A stretch of DNA of 64,000 nt from Caldilineales bacterium (GTDB lineage Bacteria; Chloroflexota; Anaerolineae; Caldilineales; Caldilineaceae), in contig JAAXGZ010000142.1 of the NCBI GenBank assembly GCA_012271135.1, positions 1 to 64,000 on the forward strand, written 5' to 3'. The position numbers and the translations under genes were made by a program. The notes below the pieces were generated by a model. That model was not told the origin of the DNA. It saw nothing but the letters and a program-made list of their open reading frames with translations, and ran no database searches. Shown piece after piece: positions 1 through 9,000 of this stretch. Each line of letters opens with the position of its first letter. Position 1 is the stretch's first letter.

Positions 1-740
1 CACCCACAGGGCCAAGCCGGTCATCTGGGCCGGACGCAGATGGGGCAGATGCCTTTGGATTTGGTCGTGCAGGGGATAGAATGCCGTCGGAAGAAGCATG
101 GGACCGGGGCCTGTTTGATGTGTGAGAACACGAACAGACTACCCGCAAACCATGCTTTTTCCGCTTCCGTGACCTGTTTTTCAGGACCGGATCCGCTTTA
201 CCTACCCCTATCAGACCGGGGGGCCACCGGCAGATGGGCGATCCCCCGCTTCTCGATGCGCTCCCTCAACGACAGGAACACCTTGCGCTTGCAATGCAGG
301 CCGCCCCCGACTTCCGACAGCCATTCGTCTACGGCCACGCCCGCACCCGGGCCGTACGCTTCCACCGCGGAAACCGGACGTCTCCGATCATCCTGTTGCC
401 CCGGCCGGACACCCGGCAGCAGACCACGGTCAAACCCTGCGGGGGCAACGTCGCCCCCGCTTAGGAACCGCAAGGCATCGGCCTCGGTGTGGTACCGCTG
501 CCCGGTCGCAGTCCCGCGGGCCGGGAACGTGCCGTTGCGGTCCATGACGCGCAACGGGTGCGCCGAACGCCCCACGCGGGCGCCAAACTGCGGGATGCGG
601 TAAATCCTGTCCATGCCCAACATGGTGCCGTGCAACACAATACAATACAAAATTGAAGGCTTATCGATGCACCGTTGGAGACGTGGATACCCACGGCAGT
701 TCCCGGTTCGCTGGGATTTCCGGATGCCGAACAGCCGTGA
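1..740. other. No convincing gene
   Basis: Frames open for up to about 150 codons exist on the minus strand (198-650), but the translation has no recognisable motif, no hydrophobic pattern and no clear ribosome binding site. The neighbourhood is full of decayed mobile DNA, so this is probably eroded sequence. Nothing specific can be assigned. Confidence 0.5.
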
Positions 741-889
741 TTACCCTGTTCCGACAGAGGGAATGGAGCGTTCCCATTCCATGATGCGGGCAGGATTCAG
801 CCTGACAATCCCCTCCAGGCGATCGAAGTCGGTGTCTGCTGAGATGATGTGATCTGCTCCCAGCCGCTGCATCACCGCCGTGTGGACTA

Positions 890-2107
890 GTGCTTGGATG
901 TGACTAGTATGACGGGTACAGGTGTTGCAGCTTGATACGGGCATCGGCGGTGTTGCAGCGCCATTTGATGGGTTTGGCATCCCGGTTGCGGTGGCGGCAC
1001 CAGGCCGCGGTCTCGGCGGCCACCCGGGCCTGTTCGGGGAAGCGGCGGTTCCGGCATGGGCGGGCCAGGACGCTCAACTCGCACTCGGCCATGTTGAGCC
1101 AGCTGCCGTGGGGCGGGGTGTAGTGCCACTCGAAGCGGGCCGCCAGGCGGTCGGCGGTGGCCTGGTCGAAGGCCTTGTGCAGGGACTTGGGGGTGTGCGT
1201 GTTGAGGTTGTCGCAGACCAGGACGATCGTCTCGGCCTTGGGGCAGTGGACCTCGGCCAGTTCCCGCAGCACGTGGGCGCAGTCCACGGCCGTGCGCCGG
1301 GCGCGCACCTGGACCGCGCGCCAGCCCAGGAGGGGAGCCGAGAGCAGGAAGAGGCTGCAGGTGCCCATGCGGTCGTACTGGTAGTCGTAGCGCGCGGGCC
1401 GTCCCGGTTGCACCGGCGTGGGCGGCCGGTAGTGCTCGTGCAGGGCCTTGGCGGTCTCGTCGAAGCAGACCAGGGGCCGGTCCGGGTCCTCGGCCTGCTC
1501 ATAGAGGTCCAGGATGTCCTCCCTGTTCCGCACGAAGCGTGCGCTGGGCGGACCCGGCTGGCACCAGGCCTTGCGCAGCCAGGGCTTCAGCGCGTTTTTT
1601 TGAGGGTGTGATTCACGGTCGTCGCCGAAATGGTCTCGACTACCCCCTCGGCCATCAGGGCCTCCGTCAGCAGGCGGCCGGTCCACCGGGCAAAGCCCGG
1701 CGGCGGCTTCCCGCAGGCCCGCGCCACCAGCCGCGCCTCCCCCTGACCGTCCAGGCGCCGGGGGGTGCGCGCATGGTCCATGGGGGCCGTCCGCAGACCC
1801 GCCGCCAAGCCTTGCGCAACCCAGGCCCGGCGCGCCCGTTCCACCGTGCTCACGCCCACCCCCAGCCGCTCGGCAATGGCCGCGTCGGCCAGGCCGGGTC
1901 CATGCAGTCCCTGGTCCGCCTGCAGCCAGATCTGGGCCCGCCGCCGCGCAAAGGCCTTGCGCGCGCCCGTTTGCACAATCCCCTCCAGCTCCCGGCGCTG
2001 GTCCCTGGTCAGTTCCACAAGGTGGCGCTTGGCGGTCATGGCCGGCTCCCCGACGATGGTATGCAACCCCACCATTGTAACCCGTCATACTAGTCACATC
2101 CAAGCAC
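890..2107 (-). mobile_element. IS630-family insertion sequence, intact ends
   Basis: The 1218-bp element has perfect 28-bp terminal inverted repeats (890-917 and 2080-2107) and is flanked by the TA dinucleotide (888-889, 2108-2109), the target duplication expected of IS630/Tc1/mariner elements. The ends read G-TGCTTGGATG-TGACTAG inward. It carries one transposase gene in two overlapping frames on the minus strand. It sits inside a PIN toxin gene whose halves rejoin exactly when the element and one TA are removed. Perfect terminal repeats suggest a recent or still mobile copy. Confidence 0.93.
904..2039 (-). CDS. IS630-family transposase, two frames joined by a -1 frameshift
   Basis: Frame A starts at an ATG at 2039 (MTAKRHLVEL) and encodes the helix-turn-helix DNA-binding part, ending at 1587. 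The catalytic part lies in the -1 frame and ends at 904. The switch falls at a run of seven A (minus strand, near 1597-1603): frame A reads CTC AAA AAA ACG and frame B reads CAA AAA AAC GCG. The DDE triad is visible in frame B: Asp in LVCFDETAK, Asp in IVLVCDNLNTH and Glu in WLNMAECE. IS630 elements commonly use such slippery A-runs, so this is probably programmed frameshifting rather than damage. The second IS630 element at 61.1 kb has the same A7 arrangement. Confidence 0.88.
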
Positions 2108-2396
2108 TAGGTCCCGGGCACTGACACCAGAGTGGCGGTCCGCCAGTACCGATGCCACAAGAATGTCTTCCGCATAGACTGGCTCAATGCGGTCATGCAT
2201 GGCTTCAGCGAAGGCTCGCAGAACCTCCCGTCCCAGTACCCAGCGATCCGAAGCCAAGTAGCGGTGCATCAGTTCCTGAAGGACCTCGGAGTTGGTTACG
2301 AACGATTGCGGCTCCTTGGCCACCATGCGGAGAATCCGAGCGCACGGTTCCTTCAAGGGATGGCCACGGCCGGCGGCATAGATGGGAATGTTGGCA

Positions 2397-2648
2397 TCAA
2401 TAAAGACCGCTGGGCTCATGGGCTGCCTCCAACTCACGGGAGACGGTCTCAGGATCTGGCGGATTTTCCAAGTTCAACCCGATTAGCCGTTCAACCGCCT
2501 GCTCGCGGCGCCTGCGCAGAATGTCCTCATAGGCAGAATCGATCATGCAGCGCACCACATCGGAGATCCCCACACCTTTCTCCCGGGCCAACTCTTCCAG
2601 TCGCTGCCGGTGTTTGTCGTTCAGTCGTACGTCCAACCGGTTCGTCAT
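2397..2648 (-). CDS. Ribbon-helix-helix antitoxin of the PIN toxin
   Basis: This 83-residue protein starts at an ATG at 2648 behind AAGGTCG. The N-terminal half, NRLDVRLNDKHRQRLEELA, followed by GISDVVRCMIDSAYED, is a typical ribbon-helix-helix DNA-binding fold. A charged arginine-rich helix follows, and the tail probably binds the toxin. The toxin ATG at 2419 lies inside the end of this gene, indicating translational coupling. In such systems the antitoxin neutralises the nuclease and represses its own promoter; a 16-base dyad at 2695-2710 is a candidate operator. With the toxin disrupted, the antitoxin is now an orphan. An alternative start 48 bases upstream is possible. Confidence 0.82.
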   Translation of the reverse strand: MTNRLDVRLNDKHRQRLEELAREKGVGISDVVRCMIDSAYEDILRRRREQAVERLIGLNLENPPDPETVSRELEAAHEPSGLY

Positions 2649-2694
2649 ATCGACCTTCTGTACGGTGCGATTTGTACGGAAATCATTGTCCGTC

Positions 2695-2710
2695 ACTTTG
2701 GTCCCAAAGT
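2695..2710. promoter_or_regulatory. Dyad upstream of the antitoxin, candidate operator
   Basis: A 7-bp inverted repeat with a two-base spacer, ACTTTGG-TC-CCAAAGT, lies about 47 bases upstream of the antitoxin start. RHH antitoxins bind short palindromes in their own promoters, so this is a plausible autoregulatory site. There is no direct evidence of binding. Confidence 0.4.
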
Positions 2711-2867
2711 CAACTGGACATGACCTTCATTGTGCTCTCACCCAGAGGCTAGCCATGGTTCCCTGCATGCACGTTTGACCAGCCGCTTCAGCCTTCTCCG
2801 CGAGAGCCACAAGCATCCTCATTCGAGGGATGCTTCGAATGAGTCCGATGCATCAAACAAGCTCAAA

Positions 2868-3354
2868 GCAGAAGACCTGCATTGCAATCAGGTTAAGAAG
2901 GTTCCAGGGACTGCACCTGACGGCTCAACTCCTGGGCAATCTCTCCCGAACGATGCGGCCCGGTGCCAAGATGAGCCATGGCACGTAGGTGTCGTTTCTC
3001 AGATGGAGTCAACCGATCGAACCTGACGAGAAAGAGTTCGTATCCAAGGCAGCTTTGGCTTGTTGCGCTGCCGCGGTTACGTCTGATGTTGTGATGGGGG
3101 ATGTGGCCGCTACATCCGACACATGTTTGCTCCATTCCTGTAGAAAGTATGGACAACCCTGGGTCTGGCTAACGATCTTGTCAAGCGCATCGGGATTGAT
3201 CGATACCTATTCGTTGACGACGGGCATTTCAAGGGCGCTCCGGGCATCATCCCGGTACAGTGGTCCAAGCTTCGGGAAATCAAACAGGCGTTCGGCATAC
3301 GACTTCGCGTTTCCCATCCGTCCCCGTAGTTGCGGCAACCCGACACCGACCATG
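2868..3354 (-). pseudogene. Decayed fragment of the AAA ATPase gene found intact at 7184-8365
   Basis: The translated pieces match the C-terminal half of the intact ATPase: LPQLRGRMGNAKSYAERLFD at about 3270-3340, and VRFDRLTPSEKRHLRAMAHL at about 2960-3030. Homology continues past the gene end into flanking DNA (GAAGACCTGC near 2871 and 7127). Relative to the intact copy, about 140 bp covering the last part of the gene and its stop are deleted, between GTTCCAG and GGACTGCACCTGAC. Homology stops abruptly at 3354, next to a transposase remnant. Several frameshifts make it non-functional. Both copies are on the minus strand, so they form direct repeats around ABC locus A. Confidence 0.85.
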
Positions 3355-3359
3355 CAGTC

Positions 3360-3560
3360 GGAGGTACGGGACCCGCTGTGGCACCTCGTGGAACGCTGGC
3401 ACGCTCTGGTGCGCAGCCAAGGGAACCCCAAGGTGTCCGCCTCCACTAACCGGCTCAAGGGCTGGTCGGATGCCCTCTGAGCGCGCTTCAAGCCCCGGGC
3501 TCGCCTGACGGGGCTGAAGACCAAAACCGTCGTGCCCCTGATGGCCCGCAGTTCAACCGC
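3360..3560 (+). pseudogene. Transposase C-terminal remnant
   Basis: The plus-strand translation contains STNRLKGWSDAL, an in-frame TGA, then ARFKPRARLTGLKTK. This resembles the TNRLEGxFGRxKPRxRxxRGxK segment near the C-terminus of several DDE transposases. It is out of context and interrupted, and it begins exactly where ATPase homology ends, so an element probably once joined or deleted here. A similar segment (TNRLERRFGRLEPHVH) is seen near 15390-15450. The family cannot be named with confidence. Confidence 0.4.
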
Positions 3561-3621
3561 TGTCACCGCATGGGGTACACTGGCTCGAATCCTGCTGTTC
3601 CACACGAGGGGTCGAATCATC

Positions 3622-4977
3622 ATGCGCCATTGGTTGACACGGACGCGTTTTTGCGGAGTTTTGTTGTGTTTGTTGGCCTTGGTTTTGGCCGGTTGCGCTC
3701 CGGTGCCTGCAACTCAGGTCGAGAGTGGCGAAGCCGCCATGGAGCCAGTGGAAATCACCGTATGGCTGAGCCAAACTGCTCAATCAGATTGCATTGTGGC
3801 GGAGTCAGTCGATACCTTCAATGCCAAACAGGATGAAGTCGTTGTCAATGTCGAGCGCAAGGCCACGACCGATTCCCTGCGTCCTGCACTGGCCGCGGGT
3901 GCGGGTCCAGACGTAGTACAACTGGGCGGCCCGGTGTTTGCCGCTGAATTGGCCTTGGCCGGTCAGCTACTGCCCATGAATGCCTACGCGGATGAATTCG
4001 GATGGGCGGAACTGTTTCATGACTGGGCCTTCAACATTGGTGTGGTCGAAGGCGAACTGTTCAGCCTGCCGCAGGAATTGGAAACACTCGTGTTGTTCTA
4101 CAACAAGACCGTGTTTGAGGAAAAGGGTTGGCAACCTCCCTCCAACCTGGAAGAAATGATCTCTCTGGCCGGAGTCATACAGCAAGACGGCCTCATTCCC
4201 TTCGCCGGCCAGTCAAGCCAATGCAATGTGTGCAATGAATGGTATGTAGGGGAATTCATGAACCAGGTAGCGGGTCCGGAATTGGTCTACCAGGCCCTCA
4301 TCGGTGAAGTCCCATTTGACCATCCCGATTTCGTGCGTGCCATCGAGATTCATAATGACATGATGCAGAAGGGCTACTACATGGGTAGCCTGGAACGCTT
4401 CCAAGCCGCCAACTTCGAAGAATTCACGACCGCATTTGCAACTGGTGAAGCGGTCATGAACATGGAAGGCACATGGTTCTATGGTCGCGAAGGGGACTAC
4501 TTCGGCGAAGGCACAACCCATGGCAACGATTGGGACTGGGTGCCCAATCCTTCCCTCGACGGTACACCCATTTTCTCGATTGGACTCGGCGGTACACAGT
4601 CCATTAGCAAGAGTTCCGCCAATCCTCGCGAAGCGGCCATGTACCTTTCCCACTACTTCTCACCCGAAGTGCAGGGACGGCTCGTGAGTGTATGCAACTA
4701 CGGCACGGCTCCTGTGCGGGGAGTGGACGAGTTCATGGAAGGTGTGGATCCCCGTATGCAGGCCATCTACTCTGCCATGAACGACGCCTTTGAAGCCGGC
4801 GGATATGGTTACACCCTTTGGACGTTCTTCCCACCAAAGACAGACCTCTACCTGTATGAAGAACTGGAGAAGGTCTGGTCCGGTCAAATGACGGCTCAGG
4901 AATATTTGACACGGGCCAACGAAATTTTCCAGGAGGAACTGGCAGCCGGGGAAGTACCTCCCACGCCCAGCCGCTAG
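3622..4977 (+). CDS. Sugar ABC transporter substrate-binding lipoprotein (locus A)
   Basis: This is a 451-residue extracellular solute-binding protein of the CUT1 sugar type. The chosen ATG at 3622 gives a clear Sec lipoprotein signal: positively charged MRHWLTRTRF, a hydrophobic stretch, then LALVLAGC. An upstream in-frame start would add about 30 unlikely residues. The mature protein has the usual two-lobe features, including a conserved segment around LVLFYNKTVFEEKGWQPP that is typical for this family. The two following genes are permeases in the same direction, so it probably captures an oligosaccharide outside the membrane for them. The substrate cannot be read from sequence. There is no ATPase in the cluster. 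Base composition looks slightly less GC-biased than in loci E and F. Confidence 0.9.
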   Translation: MRHWLTRTRFCGVLLCLLALVLAGCAPVPATQVESGEAAMEPVEITVWLSQTAQSDCIVAESVDTFNAKQDEVVVNVERKATTDSLRPALAAGAGPDVVQLGGPVFAAELALAGQLLPMNAYADEFGWAELFHDWAFNIGVVEGELFSLPQELETLVLFYNKTVFEEKGWQPPSNLEEMISLAGVIQQDGLIPFAGQSSQCNVCNEWYVGEFMNQVAGPELVYQALIGEVPFDHPDFVRAIEIHNDMMQKGYYMGSLERFQAANFEEFTTAFATGEAVMNMEGTWFYGREGDYFGEGTTHGNDWDWVPNPSLDGTPIFSIGLGGTQSISKSSANPREAAMYLSHYFSPEVQGRLVSVCNYGTAPVRGVDEFMEGVDPRMQAIYSAMNDAFEAGGYGYTLWTFFPPKTDLYLYEELEKVWSGQMTAQEYLTRANEIFQEELAAGEVPPTPSR

Positions 4978-5012
4978 ACCGACGAATTGGCAATGAGGGT
5001 TGAGGACACGGT

Positions 5013-5948
5013 GTGACCGCAAATCCATCCATCCAAGACACCTCGTCCCGGCGTACTTCCTTTCTGGGCAAGGGCATGGAAGTGCGCCGGGGATTATTGG
5101 CTTGGGCCCTTATCATCCCGATTACGCTGGTTCACCTTGTCGTGGTGGTGGGCCCGGGAATTTCCGGTCTTTATTATGCGCTGACGGATTGGTCAGGCAT
5201 TGGCAAGGCAGAGTTCATTGGCTTGGGCAATTTCGTAGAACTGTTCACAGAGGACCTGAATTTCCGGGCCGCGTTCCGTCACAATCTGTTCTGGATGGCG
5301 TTCTTTCTGACCGTTCCCATGATTATGGCTTTGAGCGCGGCTAGTCTGCTGGCGCAGATTCGGCGAGGGGCCATGGTGATTCGGTCCATGTTCTATCTTC
5401 CCTATGTACTGCCCTCCATCGTCTCAGCCTTTACCTGGTCAATGTTGCTGAATCCATCCCTGGGTATCGGCGCGGCACTGGACAAGATCGGCATCAAGGG
5501 ATTGGATCATCCTTGGCTCGGAGATTTTCGAACCGCCCTGGCTTCAATCGCCTTCGCGGACAACTGGCATTGGTGGGGTTTCCTCTCCATCTTGTTCCTG
5601 ACCGCCATGCAATCCATCCCTGTTGACCTCTACGATGCGGCCAAAATGGACGGCGCCAATCGTTGGCAGCAGTTTCGCAATGTCACCTTGCCCGGGATTC
5701 GGCCCACCATTCTGTTCATGTTGCTCATGACTGCAATCTGGTCCTTCCTCTCTTTTGACTATGTCTGGATCCTGACCCAGGGTGGACCGTCGGGTGCGTC
5801 GGAGTTGGTATCGTCCCACCTCTACAAGCAGGCATTCCTACGCTTCGAGGCGGGATACGCGGCGGCCATAGGCTTGACGGTTTCACTCATGGCGGGTTGC
5901 ATTGTGGGAGGTTTCACGATTTTGAGAAGGCGAGGGTGGGAAATATGA
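5013..5948 (+). CDS. Sugar ABC transporter permease, MalF/UgpA type (locus A)
   Basis: The GTG start at 5013 lies 35 bases after the binding-protein stop. This 311-residue inner-membrane protein has about six hydrophobic segments. Near residues 210-225 it carries the EAA-loop signature in the form DAAKMDGANRWQQFRNVTLP, which contacts the ATPase in binding-protein-dependent importers. It ends with an ATGA overlap with the next permease, indicating translational coupling and a heterodimeric channel. Unlike loci C, D and F, no hairpin separates it from the binding-protein gene. Confidence 0.9.
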   Translation: MTANPSIQDTSSRRTSFLGKGMEVRRGLLAWALIIPITLVHLVVVVGPGISGLYYALTDWSGIGKAEFIGLGNFVELFTEDLNFRAAFRHNLFWMAFFLTVPMIMALSAASLLAQIRRGAMVIRSMFYLPYVLPSIVSAFTWSMLLNPSLGIGAALDKIGIKGLDHPWLGDFRTALASIAFADNWHWWGFLSILFLTAMQSIPVDLYDAAKMDGANRWQQFRNVTLPGIRPTILFMLLMTAIWSFLSFDYVWILTQGGPSGASELVSSHLYKQAFLRFEAGYAAAIGLTVSLMAGCIVGGFTILRRRGWEI

Positions 5949-6781
5949 TCCACCGCCTATTTGGTCAACGAGAGAATCTGGCTCCCAACTACATCATTCT
6001 GGGGCTGCTTTGTGCCTTTGCAGTGATCCCAATTCTGATCCTGGGTTTCAACTCCCTGAAATCCAACCTGGAACTGGGCGAGAACTCGATTGGTTTTCCT
6101 CGCCAGTTCCAATGGTCCAACTACCCCGATGCCTGGGAACAGGGCGGATTTGCCGTCACCATGACCAACAGCGTCATCTTCGTGGTAGGCACGGTCACCG
6201 GGGTGGTGGTGCTGGGCGGCATGGCCGCCTATGCCCTGGCCCGACTCAATCCCCGCGGCAGCAACTTGTACATGATTTACATGTTGTCGCTGTCAACCAT
6301 CCCCTTCTGGCTCTATGCCGTGCCACTCTTCATTCTATGGAAAAACCTGAGTCTGTTGAACACCCGGTTTGGTTTGATCATCATCTATATCGCGCTGAAC
6401 TCACCGTTCGCCATCTTTCTGCTGCGTTCCTTTCTGGTGAAATTCCCGCCAGATTTTGAGGACGCGGCTCGGGTGGACGGGGCAACAGAGATGCAGGTGC
6501 TAACCAAGGTAGTGATGCCAATCATGTGGCCGGGCCTGTTGACGGTGGCCCTGGTTGTTGCCCTTGGGGTTTGGGGGGAGTTCCAAATCGCCCTCATCTT
6601 CATGCAGGAAGATGAAAAGATGCCCCTCACAACCTCCTATTTCAACTTCATGCGTCGTTTCTCGAGGGATTGGAGTTTGACGGCAGCCGGCGCCATCATG
6701 ATGATCCTGCCCGTGTTGATCATATTCATGGGTTTGCAGCGCCGATTCGTAGAGGGGCTGACACAAGGTGGCCTGAAATAG
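5945..6781 (+). CDS. Sugar ABC transporter permease, MalG/UgpE type (locus A)
   Basis: The ATG at 5945 overlaps the previous stop by four bases (ATGA). The 278-residue protein has six predicted membrane segments and a canonical EAA loop (DAARVDGATEMQVLTKVVMP), and ends with the typical MalG-type tail RRFVEGLTQGGLK. It should pair with the upstream permease to import the sugar delivered by the locus A binding protein. The cluster ends here. Weak GC-rich inverted repeats follow at 6783-6815, too short to be called a terminator. Confidence 0.9.
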   Translation: MIHRLFGQRENLAPNYIILGLLCAFAVIPILILGFNSLKSNLELGENSIGFPRQFQWSNYPDAWEQGGFAVTMTNSVIFVVGTVTGVVVLGGMAAYALARLNPRGSNLYMIYMLSLSTIPFWLYAVPLFILWKNLSLLNTRFGLIIIYIALNSPFAIFLLRSFLVKFPPDFEDAARVDGATEMQVLTKVVMPIMWPGLLTVALVVALGVWGEFQIALIFMQEDEKMPLTTSYFNFMRRFSRDWSLTAAGAIMMILPVLIIFMGLQRRFVEGLTQGGLK

Positions 6782-7183
6782 GGGCGAGAACGAACTCGCG
6801 GGAGCACTCCCAAGTCGAGTTGGGCAGCCCTTGCGCGTGAACCCAACCCCGCGCAGTGAATCGCGCCCAACTAGCGCATGGGGTATGGGGATCGACAGAG
6901 TGGATGCGGTGACCGAGTGGCGCTCTCGTCCTGTGCAGCAGATGAGGTTGGCGTTTGCGTGGATCCGGGCTCTATCCAACCAGTCAGGTTCGGGGGGAGC
7001 GACTAGGCGCGGGAAGTGCCACGGCAACCATCGGCGACATGCCCCAAGTGAAATCGAGCGTGCCGGGCAATTGGCCGAACTGCCCCGGCGGTCAGGAAGT
7101 GTGCCCTCACCGACGAAGCCTGAAGCCGAAGACCTGCGTTGCCATTGGGCTGCGAAGGTTCCAGAGGACTCATGCAGCAGTCT
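6782..7183. other. Intergenic, no gene seen
   Basis: No supported ORF. The right end (about 7124-7183) is the homologous flank that also accompanies the broken ATPase copy at 2.87 kb, so the duplicated unit extended beyond the gene. Confidence 0.5.
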
Positions 7184-8365
7184 TCACTCGTCGTCGGGCA
7201 TGATGCGCCGCATGAACTCATCAAACATCGGAACGGTGAAGGCGGTGTCCCCATGGCCGGGACTCCAAATCATGCCTTTGCCGATCAGTTTGCTGCGCGT
7301 GGGAGCCAAGGACTGCACCTGACGGTTCAACTCTTGGGCGATTTCCCCGGAACGGTGTGGCCCGGCACCCAGTTGGGCCATGGCACGCAGGTATCGTTTT
7401 TCGGATGGAGTCAACCGGTCGAACCTAACAAGAAAGAAGCTTGCATCAAGGGTGGCTGTGACTTGCCGGCTTGCCGTGACTACGTCCGATGGCGTAATGG
7501 GAGATGTTTCCGCGATGTTCCATACGTGCTTTCCCCACTCCTGCAGGAAGTACGGGTAGCCTTGGGTCCGGGCAACAATCTCATCAAGCGCGTCGGAATT
7601 TGTCAACACCCCTTCGTTGAGGGTGGGCTTGGCGATGGCGATCCCGGCATCATTCCGGGAAAGCGGCCCAATCTCCGGGAAATCAAACAGGCGTTCAGCA
7701 TACGACTTCGCGTTTCCCATCTGTCCCCGCAGCTGTGGCAGTCCGGCACCGACCATGACCACCGGAAGACGCCGTTGCGCGGTGCGGTGCAACGCGGCAA
7801 TCAACGCCCCTAGCTGATCCTTCGGCACATACTGGAGCTCGTCAGTCAACAGCACCAAGGCGGTTGAACCTTTCTTGGCAGCTTCGCCAGCGACCTCAAA
7901 CAGTGCCTGCAAGTCGATTTCCAGGTTGCCACTGTCGGCCAGTCCGAACTCTGGTTCGTGCTCCAAGCTTATTTCAATGTCCTGGTATGTCACCTTCAGG
8001 GCTTTGGTAAACCCAGCGAGGCCCTTCAGCGCCTGGTGCGCCAATTGCTTTGCAGACTCCCAGCGGGAAAGTTGCAACAGGGCAACATGCAATCGGGGGG
8101 CCAAAACGGAAGGCAGGGATCGACTCTCGGCGGCTTCCAGATCCAAGGTGTACAGGCCCATTGTCTCGGCCTGTTCGCGTATGGTGTCCAACAACACGGT
8201 CTTGCCCACGCCGCGCAGGCCGATCAACACCATGTTCTTGGTTGGCCGACCCAATCGGGATCGTTCCAGTGCGATACGCGCCGCTTCAAGCACGTCGTCA
8301 CGGCCGGCCAGTTCCGGTGGCGGTGTGCCGGCACCGGGTGCGAATGGGTTGCGAATGGGATCCAC
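7184..8365 (-). CDS. AAA/STAND-type ATP-binding protein
   Basis: The 393-residue cytoplasmic protein starts at ATG 8365. It has a Walker A motif, GLRGVGKT (about residues 49-56), and a Walker B motif ending in VLLTDELQY (about 170-178). A winged-helix-like C-terminal part (RLTPSEKRYLRAMAQLG) follows, as in archaeal-type ATPase/STAND proteins. Such proteins occur next to toxin and mobile loci, but their partner is often unknown. A truncated, frameshifted second copy lies at 2868-3354 in the same orientation, so locus A is bracketed by direct repeats of this gene. There is no operon partner on this strand. Its function cannot be given beyond ATP-dependent switching or DNA-related activity. Confidence 0.8.
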   Translation of the reverse strand: MDPIRNPFAPGAGTPPPELAGRDDVLEAARIALERSRLGRPTKNMVLIGLRGVGKTVLLDTIREQAETMGLYTLDLEAAESRSLPSVLAPRLHVALLQLSRWESAKQLAHQALKGLAGFTKALKVTYQDIEISLEHEPEFGLADSGNLEIDLQALFEVAGEAAKKGSTALVLLTDELQYVPKDQLGALIAALHRTAQRRLPVVMVGAGLPQLRGQMGNAKSYAERLFDFPEIGPLSRNDAGIAIAKPTLNEGVLTNSDALDEIVARTQGYPYFLQEWGKHVWNIAETSPITPSDVVTASRQVTATLDASFFLVRFDRLTPSEKRYLRAMAQLGAGPHRSGEIAQELNRQVQSLAPTRSKLIGKGMIWSPGHGDTAFTVPMFDEFMRRIMPDDE

Positions 8366-9000
8366 AACCCGGATTATACCTTAGTTGCCATGGTTTATGC
8401 TAAATCGATAACATCGCTAACTTGGGTATAAACGGGACATGGCCAATGATTCCGAGTCCTTGTGAGGCTTTGGAGTTGAGGTTCAGTCGAAATCATGCGG
8501 ATCCGACCAAGCGCGGGACAGGGGGTGATCGGAACTGGGATCATGACCTGGCAACCGGAGCTACAGGGTGCCAATCCCACAATCCACAATGTCCGCGGCG
8601 GCATTGAGCTTGGCATGGGGCACACCATTTGAACGCCGGTGCGTTGGGTTCCCTGCCGGTGAACATTCGTCGGCGCGGCTCCCGTGGGGGATCGGGCCGC
8701 GTCACTACAGGACGGAGTTGGTCGATCACGGCTGGTACGCGACTGTCGGGGGCCGTCGTCTGGAGTGTGCAACATGGCCGACTGAATCACGAGGCTGACC
8801 AAGTCTGGAAAGCACAGGGCGTCCCCATGACTGACACGGCGTATGGTGCCGATGTCAAATCGAGTTGCTGCGATTCGGCCGCTGCTCAATAATAGGGGAC
8901 CTCCCGCACCACTCAGATCCGCGTACACAGAGCCTGGGAATGGGCCCTGTCGCTGAAGGATGAAGTGGCACGCCCGATAGGTCAGGTTTGCAGGCAGTCG
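8366..9000. other. Intergenic region with an SBP-like remnant
   Basis: No gene is supported. About 80 bases (8695-8775) resemble the 3' end of the binding-protein gene at 23.5 kb. The stretch presumably holds the promoter of the following transporter genes, but no confident -35/-10 pair was identified. Confidence 0.45.
8695..8775 (-). repeat. Short repeat of the 3' end of a binding-protein gene
   Basis: The plus strand shares blocks such as GGCTGGTACGCGACTG, CTACAGGACGGA and AACATGGCC, in the same order, with 23484-23576. On the minus strand one frame reads PPTVAYQP followed by a stop, against PPAVAYQP-stop in the gene at 23508. It is probably the last codons and 3' flank of a lost paralogue. 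Confidence 0.45.

Larger units (their letters stand above)
741..2419 (-). pseudogene. PIN-domain (VapC-like) toxin split by an IS630-type element
   Basis: Two pieces make one PIN-domain ribonuclease. The N-terminal piece runs from an ATG at 2419 (GGAGG a few bases upstream) to about 2110, and the C-terminal piece from about 887 to 741. Joined across the IS at its TA target they read SARDLV-HTAVMQRLGADHI. The PIN acidic residues are visible: Asp in FIDANI near the N-terminus, Glu in EVLQE, Asp in ARDLVH and Asp in SADTDFD. In this family these coordinate Mg2+ for RNA cleavage. Only the insertion breaks the gene, so it seems recent. The N-terminal ORF overlaps the antitoxin stop by 23 bases, as in vapBC operons. 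The truncated product lacks the last two acidic sites and should be inactive. Confidence 0.9.
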
